Positions 26,059-36,273 of a stretch of DNA of 64,000 nt are shown one piece after another. Under the pieces are notes generated by a model. The model was not told where the DNA came from and searched no databases. It saw only the letters and a list, made by a program, of their open reading frames with translations. The first letter of the stretch is position 1. Each line of letters starts with the position of its first letter. Both the position numbers and the translations under genes were made by a program. The stretch lies in contig NZ_PGGN01000001.1 in the NCBI RefSeq assembly GCF_003010935.1, forward strand, positions 1-64,000, read 5' to 3'. This DNA is from Phyllobacterium endophyticum. Its GTDB lineage: Bacteria > Pseudomonadota > Alphaproteobacteria > Rhizobiales > Rhizobiaceae.

Positions 26059-28044
26059 CTATTTCAACTTCGCTTCCGCCGCTGCGACGATATGGTTCGC
26101 TGTGATGCCGAAATGCTCGTACAGCGCCTCGATAGGGCCGCTGGCGCCAAATCCGGTCATCCCGACGAAGATACCGTCCGTGCCAATGAAGCGGTCCCAA
26201 CCCATGCGAATGGCAGCCTCGACTGCAACCTTCACTGGAGCGTCGCCCAGAAGGACGCGCTTGTATTCATCGCTCGTCTGCTCGAAAAGTTCAAAACAGG
26301 GAACGGAAACAACCCGCGTCGGATGTCCGTCTTGTTCCAGTTGCAGGCGGGCTGCAAGAGCAATCTCAACTTCCGAGCCGGTGGCGAAGATCGTGACTTC
26401 GGCCTTGCCGCTCGCCGCTGCGAGCTCATAGGCTCCGTAGGCGCACCTGTTCTCTTCAACATGTTCGGTGCGCACCGTTGGCAAGTTCTGGCGTGTAAGC
26501 GCAATTGTTGATGGCGTCTTGCGCGACTTCAGCGCCAGCTCCCAGCACTCTGCAGTTTCGACCACATCGGCGGGCCGGAATACCATATTGTTCGGAATAG
26601 CGCGCAGGGCCGCCAGATGCTCGACCGGCTGATGCGTTGGACCATCTTCCCCCAGCCCTATCGAGTCGTGTGTCATGACATAGACGACGCGAATGCCCAT
26701 GAGGCTCGAGAGCCGCATCGCGCCACGCGCGTAGTCGGAGAACGTCAAGAACGTGCCGGAATAGGGAATGAGGCCGCCATGCAGCGCGATGCCATTCATT
26801 GCCGCCGCCATGCCGTGCTCGCGGATGCCGTAATGCACATAGCGCTGCCCGTAATCCTCAGGCGTGATATTGGTTGTCTGGCTCGTCTTTGTGTTGTTTG
26901 AGCCAGTCAGATCGGCTGAACCGCCGATCGTTTCCGGTATGACTCCGTTGATGACTTCAAGCACCATCTCGGAAGCCTTGCGGGTGGCAACCTTTGGCTT
27001 GTCTTCGGAAAGCTTCTTTTTGTAGGCGGAAATAGTTGCTTCGAAATTATCCGGCAAATCACCGCTCAAACGGCGATTCCACTCGGAACGGATGTTGGGA
27101 TCGGCTTCGGCCAAGCGCTCTTCCCAAGCCTTGTGTTCCTCATTGGAACGCTGGCCTGCGGCACGCCACTCATCGAGAATGTCGGCAGGAACAACGAAAG
27201 GTTCTGAAGTCCAGCCGAGCGCCTTCCGCGCACCCGCAAGCTCTTCGGCACCCAACGGCGAACCGTGAACCTTGTTTGTGCCTGCCTTTGTCGGCGCACC
27301 GAAACCTATCGTGGTCTTGCAGGCAATGAATGTTGGCTTGTCGGATTTCTTTGCTTTCTCTATCGCAGCAGCAATCGCATCCTGGTCATGACCGTCTACG
27401 CTTATGGAATTCCAGCCGGAGGCTTCAACTCGCGCACACTGATCGGTGTTGTCTGCGAGGGACACAGGCCCGTCGATCGAGATATTATTGTGGTCCCAGA
27501 AGACGATCAGCTTGTTGAGCCGCAGATGACCGGCGAGTGCGATCGCCTCCTGGCTGATGCCTTCCATCAAACAGCCATCGCCAACGATGACATAAGTGTG
27601 GTGGTCGACCAAATCGTCACCGAAATGGGCATTCATGATGCGCTCGGACAATGCCATGCCCACTGAATTTGCAAGACCCTGACCGAGTGGCCCGGTTGTC
27701 GTCTCGATACCTGCCGCATGGCCATATTCCGGATGACCGGCTGTCCGCGAACCGAGCTGCCGGAAGTTCTCGATCTGGTCGATCGTCATGTCCTCGTAAC
27801 CTGTGAGGTAAAGAAGCGAGTAGAGCAGCATCGAGCCATGACCGGCTGAAAGCACGAAACGGTCGCGATCAGGCCAGTGTGGCGCCTTGGGATCAAACTT
27901 GAGGAAGCGCGTAAAAAGCACGGTCGCAATATCAGCTGCGCCCATGGGAAGACCGGGATGACCGGAATTGGCTTTTTCCACCGCATCCGCCGAAAGGAAG
28001 CGGATTGCATTGGCCATTTGGTTGGATTTCTCGGAATTGGTCAT
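26059..28044 (-). CDS. tkt: Transketolase
   Basis: Protein of 661 residues from the ATG at 28044; a GTG at 28050 is less likely. It moves two-carbon units between pentose-phosphate sugars using thiamine diphosphate. The cofactor site is [20 protein letters not shown], substrate His residues occur in [11 protein letters not shown] and in [11 protein letters not shown], and the second domain begins [13 protein letters not shown]. It leads the central-carbon cluster. The window also encodes thiamine uptake and activation. Confidence 0.97.
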   Translation of the reverse strand: MTNSEKSNQMANAIRFLSADAVEKANSGHPGLPMGAADIATVLFTRFLKFDPKAPHWPDRDRFVLSAGHGSMLLYSLLYLTGYEDMTIDQIENFRQLGSRTAGHPEYGHAAGIETTTGPLGQGLANSVGMALSERIMNAHFGDDLVDHHTYVIVGDGCLMEGISQEAIALAGHLRLNKLIVFWDHNNISIDGPVSLADNTDQCARVEASGWNSISVDGHDQDAIAAAIEKAKKSDKPTFIACKTTIGFGAPTKAGTNKVHGSPLGAEELAGARKALGWTSEPFVVPADILDEWRAAGQRSNEEHKAWEERLAEADPNIRSEWNRRLSGDLPDNFEATISAYKKKLSEDKPKVATRKASEMVLEVINGVIPETIGGSADLTGSNNTKTSQTTNITPEDYGQRYVHYGIREHGMAAAMNGIALHGGLIPYSGTFLTFSDYARGAMRLSSLMGIRVVYVMTHDSIGLGEDGPTHQPVEHLAALRAIPNNMVFRPADVVETAECWELALKSRKTPSTIALTRQNLPTVRTEHVEENRCAYGAYELAAASGKAEVTIFATGSEVEIALAARLQLEQDGHPTRVVSVPCFELFEQTSDEYKRVLLGDAPVKVAVEAAIRMGWDRFIGTDGIFVGMTGFGASGPIEALYEHFGITANHIVAAAEAKLK

Positions 28045-28338
28045 GTTCACCGTCTTTCGAAGAGGAAAGGAGATGCCGTCTCTGGATGCCGGTCAGACGA
28101 TATCCAAAAGGCACGCGACACATAGCAGGTGTCTTCAGGGAGTCAACAAAACCTAGGGCAAAATGGTCCCCTCGACAAACAGGTCTTTCGTCGCACAAGA
28201 TTATTATCGGTGCATGACTGAACCATGAGGGCCGGGATTGATTGACGCGGCGTTGATGTAACCCTTAGACTCTCCAAGATAAGCTGTTCTTCTTTTTGCG
28301 ATTCGTTTAAAAAGATTGACACATGGGGAAGCGTTGAA

Positions 28339-28611
28339 ATGGCATCGGAAGCCACCCTCAAACAGGTTCTTGAAAGACTAGCAAAAGCTTTGACCTCGCT
28401 CGAGGATGCGGTGGACGCACGACTGGAGCACGAAGGCGACTTTGCCGAGGCCGAAGAAGAAGTGCAGCGCATGAATATGGACCGACGTAAGTTGGCCCAG
28501 GAACTCGATGCGTCGGAAGGACGGGCCGAGCGCCTAGAAGCGGCAAACAAGGAAGTTTCTCGCCGCCTGGTGGCCGCGATGGAATCCATCCGCACCGTCC
28601 TTGACCGCTAA
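28339..28611 (+). CDS. DUF4164 coiled-coil protein
   Basis: Protein of 90 residues, almost entirely one long coiled coil: LKQVLERLAKALTSLEDAVD, EAEEEVQRMNMDRRKLAQEL. The pattern and position just before zapA match DUF4164 in rhizobia. It probably works with ZapA in division, but that is inferred from location only. The gap to zapA is 30 bases. Confidence 0.83.
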   Translation: MASEATLKQVLERLAKALTSLEDAVDARLEHEGDFAEAEEEVQRMNMDRRKLAQELDASEGRAERLEAANKEVSRRLVAAMESIRTVLDR

Positions 28612-28641
28612 GAACAGAATAAACCCGGGAAGAAACGAACC

Positions 28642-29007
28642 ATGGCCACGGTAACAGTCACGATCGACGGCAAAGCCTACAGGATGGCCTGCGATGAGGG
28701 CCAGGAACAGCACCTGACAGGGCTCGCGGAACGTTTCGACCGCTATGTCACACATTTAAAGTCTTCTTTTGGCGAGATAGGCGATCTGCGCCTAACCGTC
28801 ATGGCAGGTATCATGGTCATGGACGAGCTCAGCGAATCGCAGATGCGGGTCAAGGGGCTCGAAAATGAGGCCGAAGCGCTGCGCAAGAGCCGCGACGAAG
28901 CCTTGGCCAAGGCCGATAACAATGACGCTGCCATAACCGGGGTGCTTTCCGAGGTAACGACCCGTATCGAGACGCTTGCAACGAAGCTTGCGCCAAAGGC
29001 GAATTAG
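28642..29007 (+). CDS. zapA: Cell division protein ZapA
   Basis: Protein of 121 residues. The N-terminal ZapA domain (ATVTVTIDGKAYRMACDEGQ, then LAERFDRYVTHLKSSFGEIG) is followed by a coiled-coil tail. ZapA cross-links FtsZ filaments at the division ring. Its last 4 bases overlap the end of the convergent ABC-F gene, so the 6S RNA often found after zapA is not present here. Confidence 0.92.
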   Translation: MATVTVTIDGKAYRMACDEGQEQHLTGLAERFDRYVTHLKSSFGEIGDLRLTVMAGIMVMDELSESQMRVKGLENEAEALRKSRDEALAKADNNDAAITGVLSEVTTRIETLATKLAPKAN

Positions 29008-30818
29008 TTTTCCAGTTCCTCGCGCAGCAGTTCAAGTTCCAGCCATTCATGCTCGCAGGTCTCGAGGCTCTGCCGTTTCTTCGTTATTTCTTCGACTGTT
29101 GTGTTGAAAAGCGCCGCATTTCTCGCGAAAAGCTCCGGATCGGCCAGCATCTTCTCGAGCACGGCAATCTCGCCGTGCAGTGTTTCGATCTTTGCTGGCA
29201 AAGTTTCCAGTGCATATTTTTGCTTGTAGGAAAGCTTGCGCTTTTCCTCGCGGTTGGTCGGGACTGCTTTTTCTGCAAGGCCGTTCACCGGCTTCGAATT
29301 CTTCAATTCTGCGCGGGTTGCGAGCGCAGCCTCCTTGCGTTGTGCCAGCATATCTGTGTATCCGCCGGCATATTCCAGCCAGCGGCCGTCACCTTCGGGC
29401 GCAATGACCGAAGTCACTGTACGGTCGAGAAAATCACGATCATGGCTGACGAGCAGAACAGTGCCGGCAAATCCAGCTACGAGCTCCTGCAGAAGGTCAA
29501 GCGTTTCCATGTCAAGATCGTTGGTCGGCTCATCGAGTACCAGAAGATTGGCAGGTCGCGCCAGAACGCGTGCGAGCATAAGCCTCGCTCGTTCACCGCC
29601 GGAAATTTCGCGAATGGGAGTGCGCAATTGTTCGGGCTGGAATAGGAAGTCCTTCATGTAGGATGCGACGTGCCTCTGCTCGCCGTTGACAATGACATTC
29701 TCCCCCCTTCCGTCTGTCAGATAATCCGCCAGCGTCTGCTCGAGGTTCAGGCTGTCGCGCTTCTGGTCGAGAATGGCGATCTCAAGATTGGTGCCCAGCT
29801 TGACGAAGCCGCTGTCCGGCTTGAGCATGCCGGTTAGCATCGACAGCAATGTGGTCTTGCCAGCACCGTTTGGCCCAACGAAGCCAACACAATTTCCACG
29901 TTGTACTCGTGTTGAAAAGTCTTTCACCAGCACCCGATCGCCGTAGGCTTTGACGAGATGCTCCGCCTCGATTACCAGCTTACCCGACTCTCTTGCATCG
30001 CTGGCCTTCAGAACGGCCTTGCCTTGGGCTCCGCGATGATTGCGGAACTCGCTGCGCATGGATTGCAGATCACCGAGCCGTCGCATGTTACGTTTGCGCC
30101 GTGCCGTTACGCCATATCGCAGCCAATGCTCCTCCCGCACGATCTGACGTCCGAGCTTGTGCAGATCGCGCTCCTCTTCCTCAAGCACCTTGTCTCGCCA
30201 TTCCTCGAATGCACCGAAGCCCTGGTCAAGTCGCTTTGTAACCCCCCGATCGAGCCAGATCGTCGAGCGGCTGACATTTTCGAGGAAACGCCTGTCATGG
30301 GAGATTACTACAATCGCGGAGCGCACCTGGCGTAATTCGCTTTCAAGCCATTCGATCGTCGTTAGATCAAGGTGGTTTGTGGGTTCATCAAGCAGCAGAA
30401 CATCCGGTTGCGGGGCAAGAACCTTGGCCAACGCGGCGCGGCGCGTTTCACCGCCTGAAAGATTGCCCGGCTCTTCCTCTCCCGTCAGACCCAGATGTTC
30501 AAGGAGGTACGAGACTCTATAGACATCATCGGCAGGCCCAAGTCCCGCTTCGACATAGGCGCGCACATTCGCATAGCCATCCATATCAGGAGCCTGCGCC
30601 AGGTAGCGTACCGTAACGCCCGGATGCTTGAACACCTCGCCATCCGTGGGTGCAACGAAACCAGCGGCGATTTTCAATAGGGTCGACTTACCCGATCCAT
30701 TGCGACCAACGAGCGCAATTCTATCGTTTTCGCTGACGGAAATGGCCGCATCGACCAACAGCGGTGTTCCGCCAAATGTCAACGCTATCTGGTCTAGACG
30801 AAGAAGTGGGGGAGCCAT
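29004..30818 (-). CDS. ABC-F family ATPase, Uup-like
   Basis: Protein of 604 residues with two ABC domains and no membrane segments. Walker A motifs are GRNGSGKSTLLKIA and GPNGAGKTTLLSML; signatures are LSGGETRRAALA and ISGGERARLMLA; each is followed by LLLDEPTNHLD or LVLDEPTNDLD. The C-terminal 80 residues form a coiled coil typical of Uup. ABC-F proteins act at the ribosome or on DNA structures. It is a single-gene unit converging on zapA. Confidence 0.93.
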   Translation of the reverse strand: MAPPLLRLDQIALTFGGTPLLVDAAISVSENDRIALVGRNGSGKSTLLKIAAGFVAPTDGEVFKHPGVTVRYLAQAPDMDGYANVRAYVEAGLGPADDVYRVSYLLEHLGLTGEEEPGNLSGGETRRAALAKVLAPQPDVLLLDEPTNHLDLTTIEWLESELRQVRSAIVVISHDRRFLENVSRSTIWLDRGVTKRLDQGFGAFEEWRDKVLEEEERDLHKLGRQIVREEHWLRYGVTARRKRNMRRLGDLQSMRSEFRNHRGAQGKAVLKASDARESGKLVIEAEHLVKAYGDRVLVKDFSTRVQRGNCVGFVGPNGAGKTTLLSMLTGMLKPDSGFVKLGTNLEIAILDQKRDSLNLEQTLADYLTDGRGENVIVNGEQRHVASYMKDFLFQPEQLRTPIREISGGERARLMLARVLARPANLLVLDEPTNDLDMETLDLLQELVAGFAGTVLLVSHDRDFLDRTVTSVIAPEGDGRWLEYAGGYTDMLAQRKEAALATRAELKNSKPVNGLAEKAVPTNREEKRKLSYKQKYALETLPAKIETLHGEIAVLEKMLADPELFARNAALFNTTVEEITKKRQSLETCEHEWLELELLREELEN

Positions 30819-30903
30819 GCAGGTTTACAGTTCTGGATATTGAAGCCGCGATCGAAGTCGCCGTGCTTTTCGGCGAGATTGTCGCCAGTGTCAAATGACA
30901 TGA

Positions 30904-30934
30904 AATAAAACAGGCCGGAATCTCCGGCCTGTTT
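30904..30934 (-). terminator. Terminator of the first glycine-zipper lipoprotein
   Basis: A 12-bp stem (AAACAGGCCGGA and its complement) with a 3-base loop, followed on the minus strand by TTTTATT. It lies 22 bases beyond the stop at 30957. Confidence 0.92.
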
Positions 30935-30956
30935 GCATTCACTCGGCCGACTGCAG

Positions 30957-31274
30957 TCAATAACCGCCGCCACCATTGCCCTCACAGGGAGCCTCATAAA
31001 TTGATCCGTCACGGCGTTGATAACGGCAGTAGTTGCCGCTTTGGCCTCTCGGAGTGGTAGCCGTTCCGATCGCTGCGCCAAGGAGCGCGCCGCCAGCTGC
31101 ACCCACAACAGTGCTCTTTGTATCGCGTCCAAGAGCCTGACCAGCCAGCGCACCAACGCCACCCCCGATCAAGGCGCCCGTACCGGCACGTTGATTTTGT
31201 TCGCTCGTTGCGCAGCCAGCAACAGACACAGCCAGAAGCGTGGAAACCACAATAGCGGTCAAACGAATGTTCAT
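30957..31274 (-). CDS. Glycine-zipper lipoprotein (Rick_17kDa_Anti-like)
   Basis: Protein of 105 residues. A signal peptide ends in the lipobox VSVAGC, so Cys20 is probably lipidated. Residues 32-73 form a glycine zipper (GALIGGGVGALAGQALGRDT, then GAAGGALLGAAIG). The tail has two Cys residues around YCRYQRRDGSIYEAPC. This is the 17-kDa surface-antigen type found in the outer membrane. It is a tandem paralogue of the next gene. Confidence 0.88.
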   Translation of the reverse strand: MNIRLTAIVVSTLLAVSVAGCATSEQNQRAGTGALIGGGVGALAGQALGRDTKSTVVGAAGGALLGAAIGTATTPRGQSGNYCRYQRRDGSIYEAPCEGNGGGGY

Positions 31275-31370
31275 CTTAAAATCCTCTCACATCGATATAA
31301 TAAGCAACAAACTCTGCGGAGCTAATGCGGCAGAAGAAAGATCGCTGGTCGCTGTTAGCCTGAGCCCTTG

Positions 31371-31404
31371 GAAAATAAAAGCAGGCCGGAAATTCCGGCC
31401 TGCT
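31371..31404 (-). terminator. Terminator of the second glycine-zipper lipoprotein
   Basis: An 11-bp stem (AGCAGGCCGGA and its complement) with a 3-base loop, followed on the minus strand by TTTTATTTTC. It closely resembles the terminator of the neighbouring paralogue. Confidence 0.92.
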
Positions 31405-31428
31405 CCATAATTCACCAACTGATACGGG

Positions 31429-31719
31429 TCAGTAGCGACGGCATGGCGCCCGATAGCGTTCACCGTAGCGGTTCTCATAGGTGCAATAGCGGCTGGCATT
31501 GTTGTTGGTCGCAGCACCAACCAAAGCACCGCTGGCACCGCCGATTGCAGCACCCGCGAGAGCACCACGACCGCTACCTGTGATTGCGCCGCCGGCCAGC
31601 GCACCCAGCGCAGCACCACCAACGCCATAGCCGGCTACGCGCTGATCGCTGGTCGTGCAACCGGCAACCGAGAACGCCAAAAGTCCGGCAACTGCAATCG
31701 AAGACAAACTTTTCAACAT
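31429..31719 (-). CDS. Glycine-zipper lipoprotein, tandem paralogue
   Basis: Protein of 96 residues from the ATG at 31719; GAGAGG lies six bases upstream. It has lipobox FSVAGC at residue 20, a glycine zipper (GVGGAALGALAGGAITGSGR, then GAAIGGASGALVGAA) and the tail RYCTYENRYGERYRAPCRRY. It is laid out just like its neighbour and separated by a full terminator, so each has its own promoter. The two probably arose by tandem duplication. Confidence 0.88.
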   Translation of the reverse strand: MLKSLSSIAVAGLLAFSVAGCTTSDQRVAGYGVGGAALGALAGGAITGSGRGALAGAAIGGASGALVGAATNNNASRYCTYENRYGERYRAPCRRY

Positions 31720-31811
31720 GGAAGACCTCTCCGTTTTAAAACCAAACTCACCAGCTTGCGTCCCCAATGCTGTGTAGCAACAATTACACTTTCCGCCTTG
31801 TTTTACAAGCG

Positions 31812-32447
31812 TTAGGCAACTTCCGGCGCAGCGATCAGGATCGCTTCACCCGAACGAAGCGACACGTGAAGCTGTCCGCGTACCGCATTCGACACTGTAA
31901 GCGATGAACCGAAAGAAAGTTCCATATTTTTCAACGGCCAGCGTGCTCCGCTAATAAAAAGCCCGCGCAATTGCGAAAATGCAACAATGCTGAACGGAGT
32001 ACCATCGGAAAAATCGAACGCGTAGGCGCCTGCAACCAGGGGATGTGCTTCCTCATAACCGCTGGAGAGAATGAGCTTGCGTCCCTCCGCTGCAAACCTC
32101 GTCGCCATGGTCAAATGCAGTAGTGCGTGATCGGTTCGCTCACCGCCAAATGCGCCGCAAAGGATAACTTCCGTTGCGCCTAGTCGATAGGCCTCGTTCA
32201 ACGCAAGTTCGCCGTCGGTCATGTCCTTCTCAGCTGGAAATTCCATCCGAGGGACTCCGGCATACTGCGCTTCTAGTTGCGCCGAGGCCGAATCGAAATC
32301 GCCGAGCCAGAGTTCAGGCTCGAGCCCCAGCGCCGCCGCATGGGCAATCCCTCCGTCCGCTGCAAGCACCCGCGCGCCTGCAACCTGATGGCGAAGACGA
32401 TCGGTAACATGGAGGCCACCGCCAAGAAGAAGCACGAATTTACTCAT
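31812..32447 (-). CDS. thiN: Thiamine diphosphokinase
   Basis: Protein of 211 residues from the ATG at 32447 (MSKFVLLLGGGLHVTDRL). It transfers pyrophosphate from ATP to thiamine, giving the active cofactor. Family motifs are VLAADGGIAHAAALGLEPEL, LGDFDSAS, PAEKDMTDGELAL and GAFGGERTDHAL. It is divergent from thiBPQ, with the riboswitch reading toward the transporter, so both strands use the 324-base gap. Confidence 0.92.
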   Translation of the reverse strand: MSKFVLLLGGGLHVTDRLRHQVAGARVLAADGGIAHAAALGLEPELWLGDFDSASAQLEAQYAGVPRMEFPAEKDMTDGELALNEAYRLGATEVILCGAFGGERTDHALLHLTMATRFAAEGRKLILSSGYEEAHPLVAGAYAFDFSDGTPFSIVAFSQLRGLFISGARWPLKNMELSFGSSLTVSNAVRGQLHVSLRSGEAILIAAPEVA

Positions 32448-32610
32448 GAATCGCCCATAGCATGCGTAGGGCCAACGGAATAGATGCCGGGTGCACAACG
32501 GGACGACCAATAGCTCATCGATGTCTGCTTTCGGACACGGGGACTGCAGCGACTAGTTCGCCCAGGGCATATTGCTTGCAGGGTCGAGGCTTATTCTTTA
32601 ATGTTCGCAA

Positions 32611-32716
32611 TGCTCTAACGGGGTGCCTATCCGAGAGGATGGGCTGAGAGGCTCAAAGGAGAGATCCTTGCCAACCCGCGGAACCTGATCCGGTTTGTAC
32701 CGGCGGAGGGATTAGA
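32611..32716 (+). promoter_or_regulatory. TPP riboswitch (THI-box)
   Basis: The conserved elements occur in order: GGGGTGCC, GGCTGAGAGG, CCCG, GAACCTGATCCGGTT, TACCGGCGGAGGGA. These form the P1-P5 arms that bind thiamine diphosphate. The element ends 55 bases before the thiB start, close enough to mask the AGGAGG in front of thiB when the ligand is bound. The remainder of 32448-32771 shows no gene. Confidence 0.96.
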
Positions 32717-32771
32717 CGCGCAATGAAAGTGGCGCGCCAATCCTTTTGAATTGTCACTCTAGGAGGCGCCG

Positions 32772-33788
32772 ATGCGGCCATTCGATACTGTTCTTAGACC
32801 CTTCATTACGGCTTGCATACTCGCGCTAGCACTGGCCGTTCCGGCAAAAGCCGATGGGAAACTGACCGTCTACACCTATGAGAGCTTTACCGCCGAGTGG
32901 GGCCCGGGTCCAAAGATCAAGCAAGCCTTTGAAAAACAATGCAGCTGCAGCATCGATTTCGTCGCTGTAACCGATGGTGTCGCGTTGCTCAATCGCCTCA
33001 GGCTAGAGGGTAAGTCAACGAAGGCCGATGTCGTTCTTGGCCTGGACACGAATTTGACTCACGAGGCGAAGGAGACCGGGCTGTTCGCTCCGCACGCAAT
33101 TGACACCAGCTCGATCGAGATTCCCGGCGGCTACAAAGACGATACGTTCGTTCCTTACGATTACGGTTACTTTGCTGTGATTTACGACACGCACAAAATG
33201 AAAGACCCGCCCGCGAGCCTCAAACAACTGGTCGAAGGCGGTCCCAAGGACAAAATCGTCATCGAGGACCCACGGACGTCTACGCCGGGATTGGGCCTGC
33301 TGCTCTGGGTGAAGTCGGTCTATGGCGACAAGGCCGGCGAGGCGTGGGCCAGACTGAAGGATCGCGTGTTGACAGTAGCGCCAGGCTGGTCGGAAGCCTA
33401 CGGCCTGTTCACCAAAGGCGAAGCTCCGCTGGTGCTGTCCTATACGACCTCGCCTGCCTATCACATCATCGCCGAGAAAAACGATCGTTACAAGGCTGCC
33501 GCATTTGAAGAGGGTCACTACCTTCAAGTAGAAGTGGCGGCGCAAACTGCGAACGGCGCCAAGAATCCGCTTTCCGCGCAGTTTCTGGCGTTCATTACCA
33601 GCCCGGCATTTCAGGACACCATTCCCGAAAGCAACTGGATGTTTCCAGCCGCAAAGACGAGTGGACCGCTCAATCCTGCCTTCGATACTTTGGTGAAGCC
33701 GGCAAAAACCTTGATCTTTTCGCCAGAGGAAGTGGCCAGGAACCGTAAGGCCTGGATCGAGGAATGGCTCTCCGCGATGAGCCTGTAG
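32772..33788 (+). CDS. thiB: Thiamine ABC transporter, periplasmic binding protein
   Basis: Protein of 338 residues with a signal peptide ending VPAKA-DG. The mature protein opens [20 protein letters not shown] and has [15 protein letters not shown] and [16 protein letters not shown], motifs of TbpA/ThiB. It captures thiamine or its phosphates for ThiPQ. AGGAGG precedes the ATG at 32772, behind the riboswitch. The end overlaps thiP by 25 bases. Confidence 0.95.
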   Translation: MRPFDTVLRPFITACILALALAVPAKADGKLTVYTYESFTAEWGPGPKIKQAFEKQCSCSIDFVAVTDGVALLNRLRLEGKSTKADVVLGLDTNLTHEAKETGLFAPHAIDTSSIEIPGGYKDDTFVPYDYGYFAVIYDTHKMKDPPASLKQLVEGGPKDKIVIEDPRTSTPGLGLLLWVKSVYGDKAGEAWARLKDRVLTVAPGWSEAYGLFTKGEAPLVLSYTTSPAYHIIAEKNDRYKAAAFEEGHYLQVEVAAQTANGAKNPLSAQFLAFITSPAFQDTIPESNWMFPAAKTSGPLNPAFDTLVKPAKTLIFSPEEVARNRKAWIEEWLSAMSL

Positions 33789-35416
33789 CGTTGGTGTCCT
33801 TAAAACCAGCGGCGGGGGCCCTTGCCCTCGCCTTCCTGGCGGTGCTTGCTGGTGGTGCGTGCCTGAGTCTCGCTGTCGAAGCACTGCGCGGCGGCACGGA
33901 TGGTTTTGCGGCTTTCGACAGCTATCTGTGGCGAATTACCCGCTTCACGCTGCTGCAGGCGCTACTTTCCATGCTGCTATCGATTGCGTTCGCCATCCCA
34001 CTTGCTCGTGCTCTACACGCACATCCGACTTTTCCGGGTCGGGCAATGATTTTGCGGCTCTTCGCGCTACCGCTGGCTCTGCCCGCCCTTGTAGCAGTTC
34101 TTGGCGTCACAAGCATCTACGGCCGCAATGGGTTTGTAGCTCTGCTTTTCAACTGGCTCGGCTTCAATCTAATTCCCAACATATATGGGCTGACCGGCAT
34201 CCTCATCGCGCACGTGTTTTTCAACTTGCCCTTGGCAACACGGTTTATCCTTGCCGGTCTCGATACGATTCCGGAAGATTACTGGAAACTGTCGTCGCAA
34301 CTGGGCATGGGAGGCTGGGCCCGGTTCCGGCTTATCGAGTGGCCAGTCATGCGGCGTCATCTTTCGGGCATTGCAGGGCTGATATTCATGCTTTGCGTTA
34401 CTTCATTCACCGTTGTCCTGACGCTCGGCGGCGGACCGCGTGCGACGACGCTGGAGGTGGCGATCTACCAGTCGCTGCATTTCGATTTCGACATTGCTCG
34501 CGCAGTTTCGCTGACACTCGTGCAGTTGTGTTTGACGGTTGCAGTCCTCGCGGTTCTGAGCCTGACCGGCCGTCCAACCGAGGAAGGATTTAGCCTGCGC
34601 ACAACGAGCCGCCGTTTTGACCAGCCAACACTGACGACCCGCCTTCTGAATGGAGGCGTGATAATGCTGGGGCTGCTCTTTGTCGCGCTGCCCATAGCTG
34701 GAACGGTCGTTTCGGGACTGGCCGCCGATCTTTCCCGACTTCTAGGCGAGAGCGAGGTCTGGCGCGCAATTCTGACAAGCGTACTGCTCGGAGCAACTGC
34801 TGCCGGGCTGGCGCTGATCATTTCGCTGTCTCTGGTGGTAGCCCGTGAATACCTGGCCAGCCATCGGGGCTATGCCTCGCCAAAACTGTTCGAACGATTG
34901 ATCGATCGCGGCGCCAGTCTGATCTTGGTCATTCCACCGATCGTCATAGGCTCCGGCTGGTTCATTCTGTCCCGCTATTTCGTAGATCCGTTCAGCCTCG
35001 CGCCCTTCATGGTCGTGAGTGTCAACGCGGCAATGGCGATACCCTTCGCATTTCGTATTCTACGCCCGGCGTGGGATACGGCGGCAAGCCGCCATAACCG
35101 GCTGTGTGCGCAATTGGGCCTTCACGGCTGGAACCGGCTCCACCTAATCGATTGGCCTGTTATGAAGCGTCCATCAAGCGTCGCCTTCGCCTTCGCGATG
35201 GCCCTGTCTCTCGGTGACCTCGGGACAATCGCACTCTTCGGCAATGATCTTATCCAGACCCTGCCCTATTTGCTCCTGCAACGCATGGGGAGCTATCGTA
35301 CACAAGACGCGGCGGGCCTGGCATTGATCCTCGGCGTGCTGTGTCTTCTATTGATGATCGCAGCTGACAGGGGCGCAGCCACGTCGGCAAAGAGAGAGGT
35401 CGCAAACATTGGCTGA
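33764..35416 (+). CDS. thiP: Thiamine ABC transporter, fused permease
   Basis: Protein of 550 residues, with two permease halves in one chain and about twelve hydrophobic segments. Each half carries an EAA-like coupling loop, [18 protein letters not shown] and [18 protein letters not shown]. It forms the inner-membrane channel. The ATG at 33764 lies inside thiB, with GAGG in front. A GTG at 33794 is less likely. It overlaps thiQ by 8 bases. Confidence 0.94.
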   Translation: MALRDEPVALVSLKPAAGALALAFLAVLAGGACLSLAVEALRGGTDGFAAFDSYLWRITRFTLLQALLSMLLSIAFAIPLARALHAHPTFPGRAMILRLFALPLALPALVAVLGVTSIYGRNGFVALLFNWLGFNLIPNIYGLTGILIAHVFFNLPLATRFILAGLDTIPEDYWKLSSQLGMGGWARFRLIEWPVMRRHLSGIAGLIFMLCVTSFTVVLTLGGGPRATTLEVAIYQSLHFDFDIARAVSLTLVQLCLTVAVLAVLSLTGRPTEEGFSLRTTSRRFDQPTLTTRLLNGGVIMLGLLFVALPIAGTVVSGLAADLSRLLGESEVWRAILTSVLLGATAAGLALIISLSLVVAREYLASHRGYASPKLFERLIDRGASLILVIPPIVIGSGWFILSRYFVDPFSLAPFMVVSVNAAMAIPFAFRILRPAWDTAASRHNRLCAQLGLHGWNRLHLIDWPVMKRPSSVAFAFAMALSLGDLGTIALFGNDLIQTLPYLLLQRMGSYRTQDAAGLALILGVLCLLLMIAADRGAATSAKREVANIG

Positions 35417-36155
35417 GCGTTCTACGCCCAAGGGCGGTGCGGACATACGTCTCGATGGGGTCGATTTCGACTATGACGACATGGCGATGCACTTCAACCT
35501 CATCATCGAACCATCGACCATCACCGCGATCATTGGTCCAAGCGGAGCGGGAAAATCCACCCTGCTCAATCTCATCGCTGGATTTGAACGTGCCAAGTCG
35601 GGCCGGATTTTCATTGCGGGTGCGGACGTAACCTATGCCGCGCCATCCGAACGACCCGTTTCGATGGTATTCCAGGACAATAATCTCTTCGCGCATCTTG
35701 ATGTCGCCGCCAATGTCGGGCTGGGCCGAAAGCCAAACCTGAGATTGGACGAAGCTGACAAGGCCGCGATTGCTGATGCTATCCGGAAGGTTGGCCTAGC
35801 TGGCAAGGAACAGCGAAAGCCCGAAGCTCTATCTGGCGGCGAACGTCAACGGGTGGCAATAGCACGGGCACTGGTGAGGAACCGGCCAATACTCCTGCTG
35901 GACGAAGCCTTTGCCTCCCTGGGTCCGGCCTTGCGGCACGAGATGCTCGACCTCGTTGGGAGTTTGCAGGACGAAACCGCGATGACCGTGGTTATGGTGA
36001 CGCATCATCCAGACGATGCGTTGCGTCTGCGCTCCATGCTGGTTTTTCTCGACAAGGGCAAAGTCGTTGCTTCAGGACCCGCGGCGAATCTGCTTTCAAC
36101 CGGGGCGCCCACGCTGTTGCGGAAATATCTCGGTGCGGAAGACTCTGGGCTTTGA
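35409..36155 (+). CDS. thiQ: Thiamine ABC transporter, ATPase
   Basis: Protein of 248 residues. Walker A is [17 protein letters not shown], the signature is [15 protein letters not shown], and Walker B is [13 protein letters not shown] with a His switch in VTHHPDDAL. It uses a TTG start at 35409 with GAGAGGT nine bases ahead, inside the end of thiP, so thiB, thiP and thiQ are translated as one coupled unit controlled by the riboswitch. No clear terminator follows. Confidence 0.95.
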   Translation: MAERSTPKGGADIRLDGVDFDYDDMAMHFNLIIEPSTITAIIGPSGAGKSTLLNLIAGFERAKSGRIFIAGADVTYAAPSERPVSMVFQDNNLFAHLDVAANVGLGRKPNLRLDEADKAAIADAIRKVGLAGKEQRKPEALSGGERQRVAIARALVRNRPILLLDEAFASLGPALRHEMLDLVGSLQDETAMTVVMVTHHPDDALRLRSMLVFLDKGKVVASGPAANLLSTGAPTLLRKYLGAEDSGL

Positions 36156-36273
36156 CATATTTTCGACGCGTTGCCACCTTCATGAAGCACAATGAAATTC
36201 TTGCTCACAGCTGCTTGTCGGGCTAGCAAGGGCACGAAACACGAGTCTGCTCGCGCGCGTCGACAATGAGGAA

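Noticed and set aside
29004-29007. Possible 6S RNA site after zapA
   Set aside because: The zapA stop overlaps the convergent ABC-F gene by four bases, leaving no room for an RNA gene.
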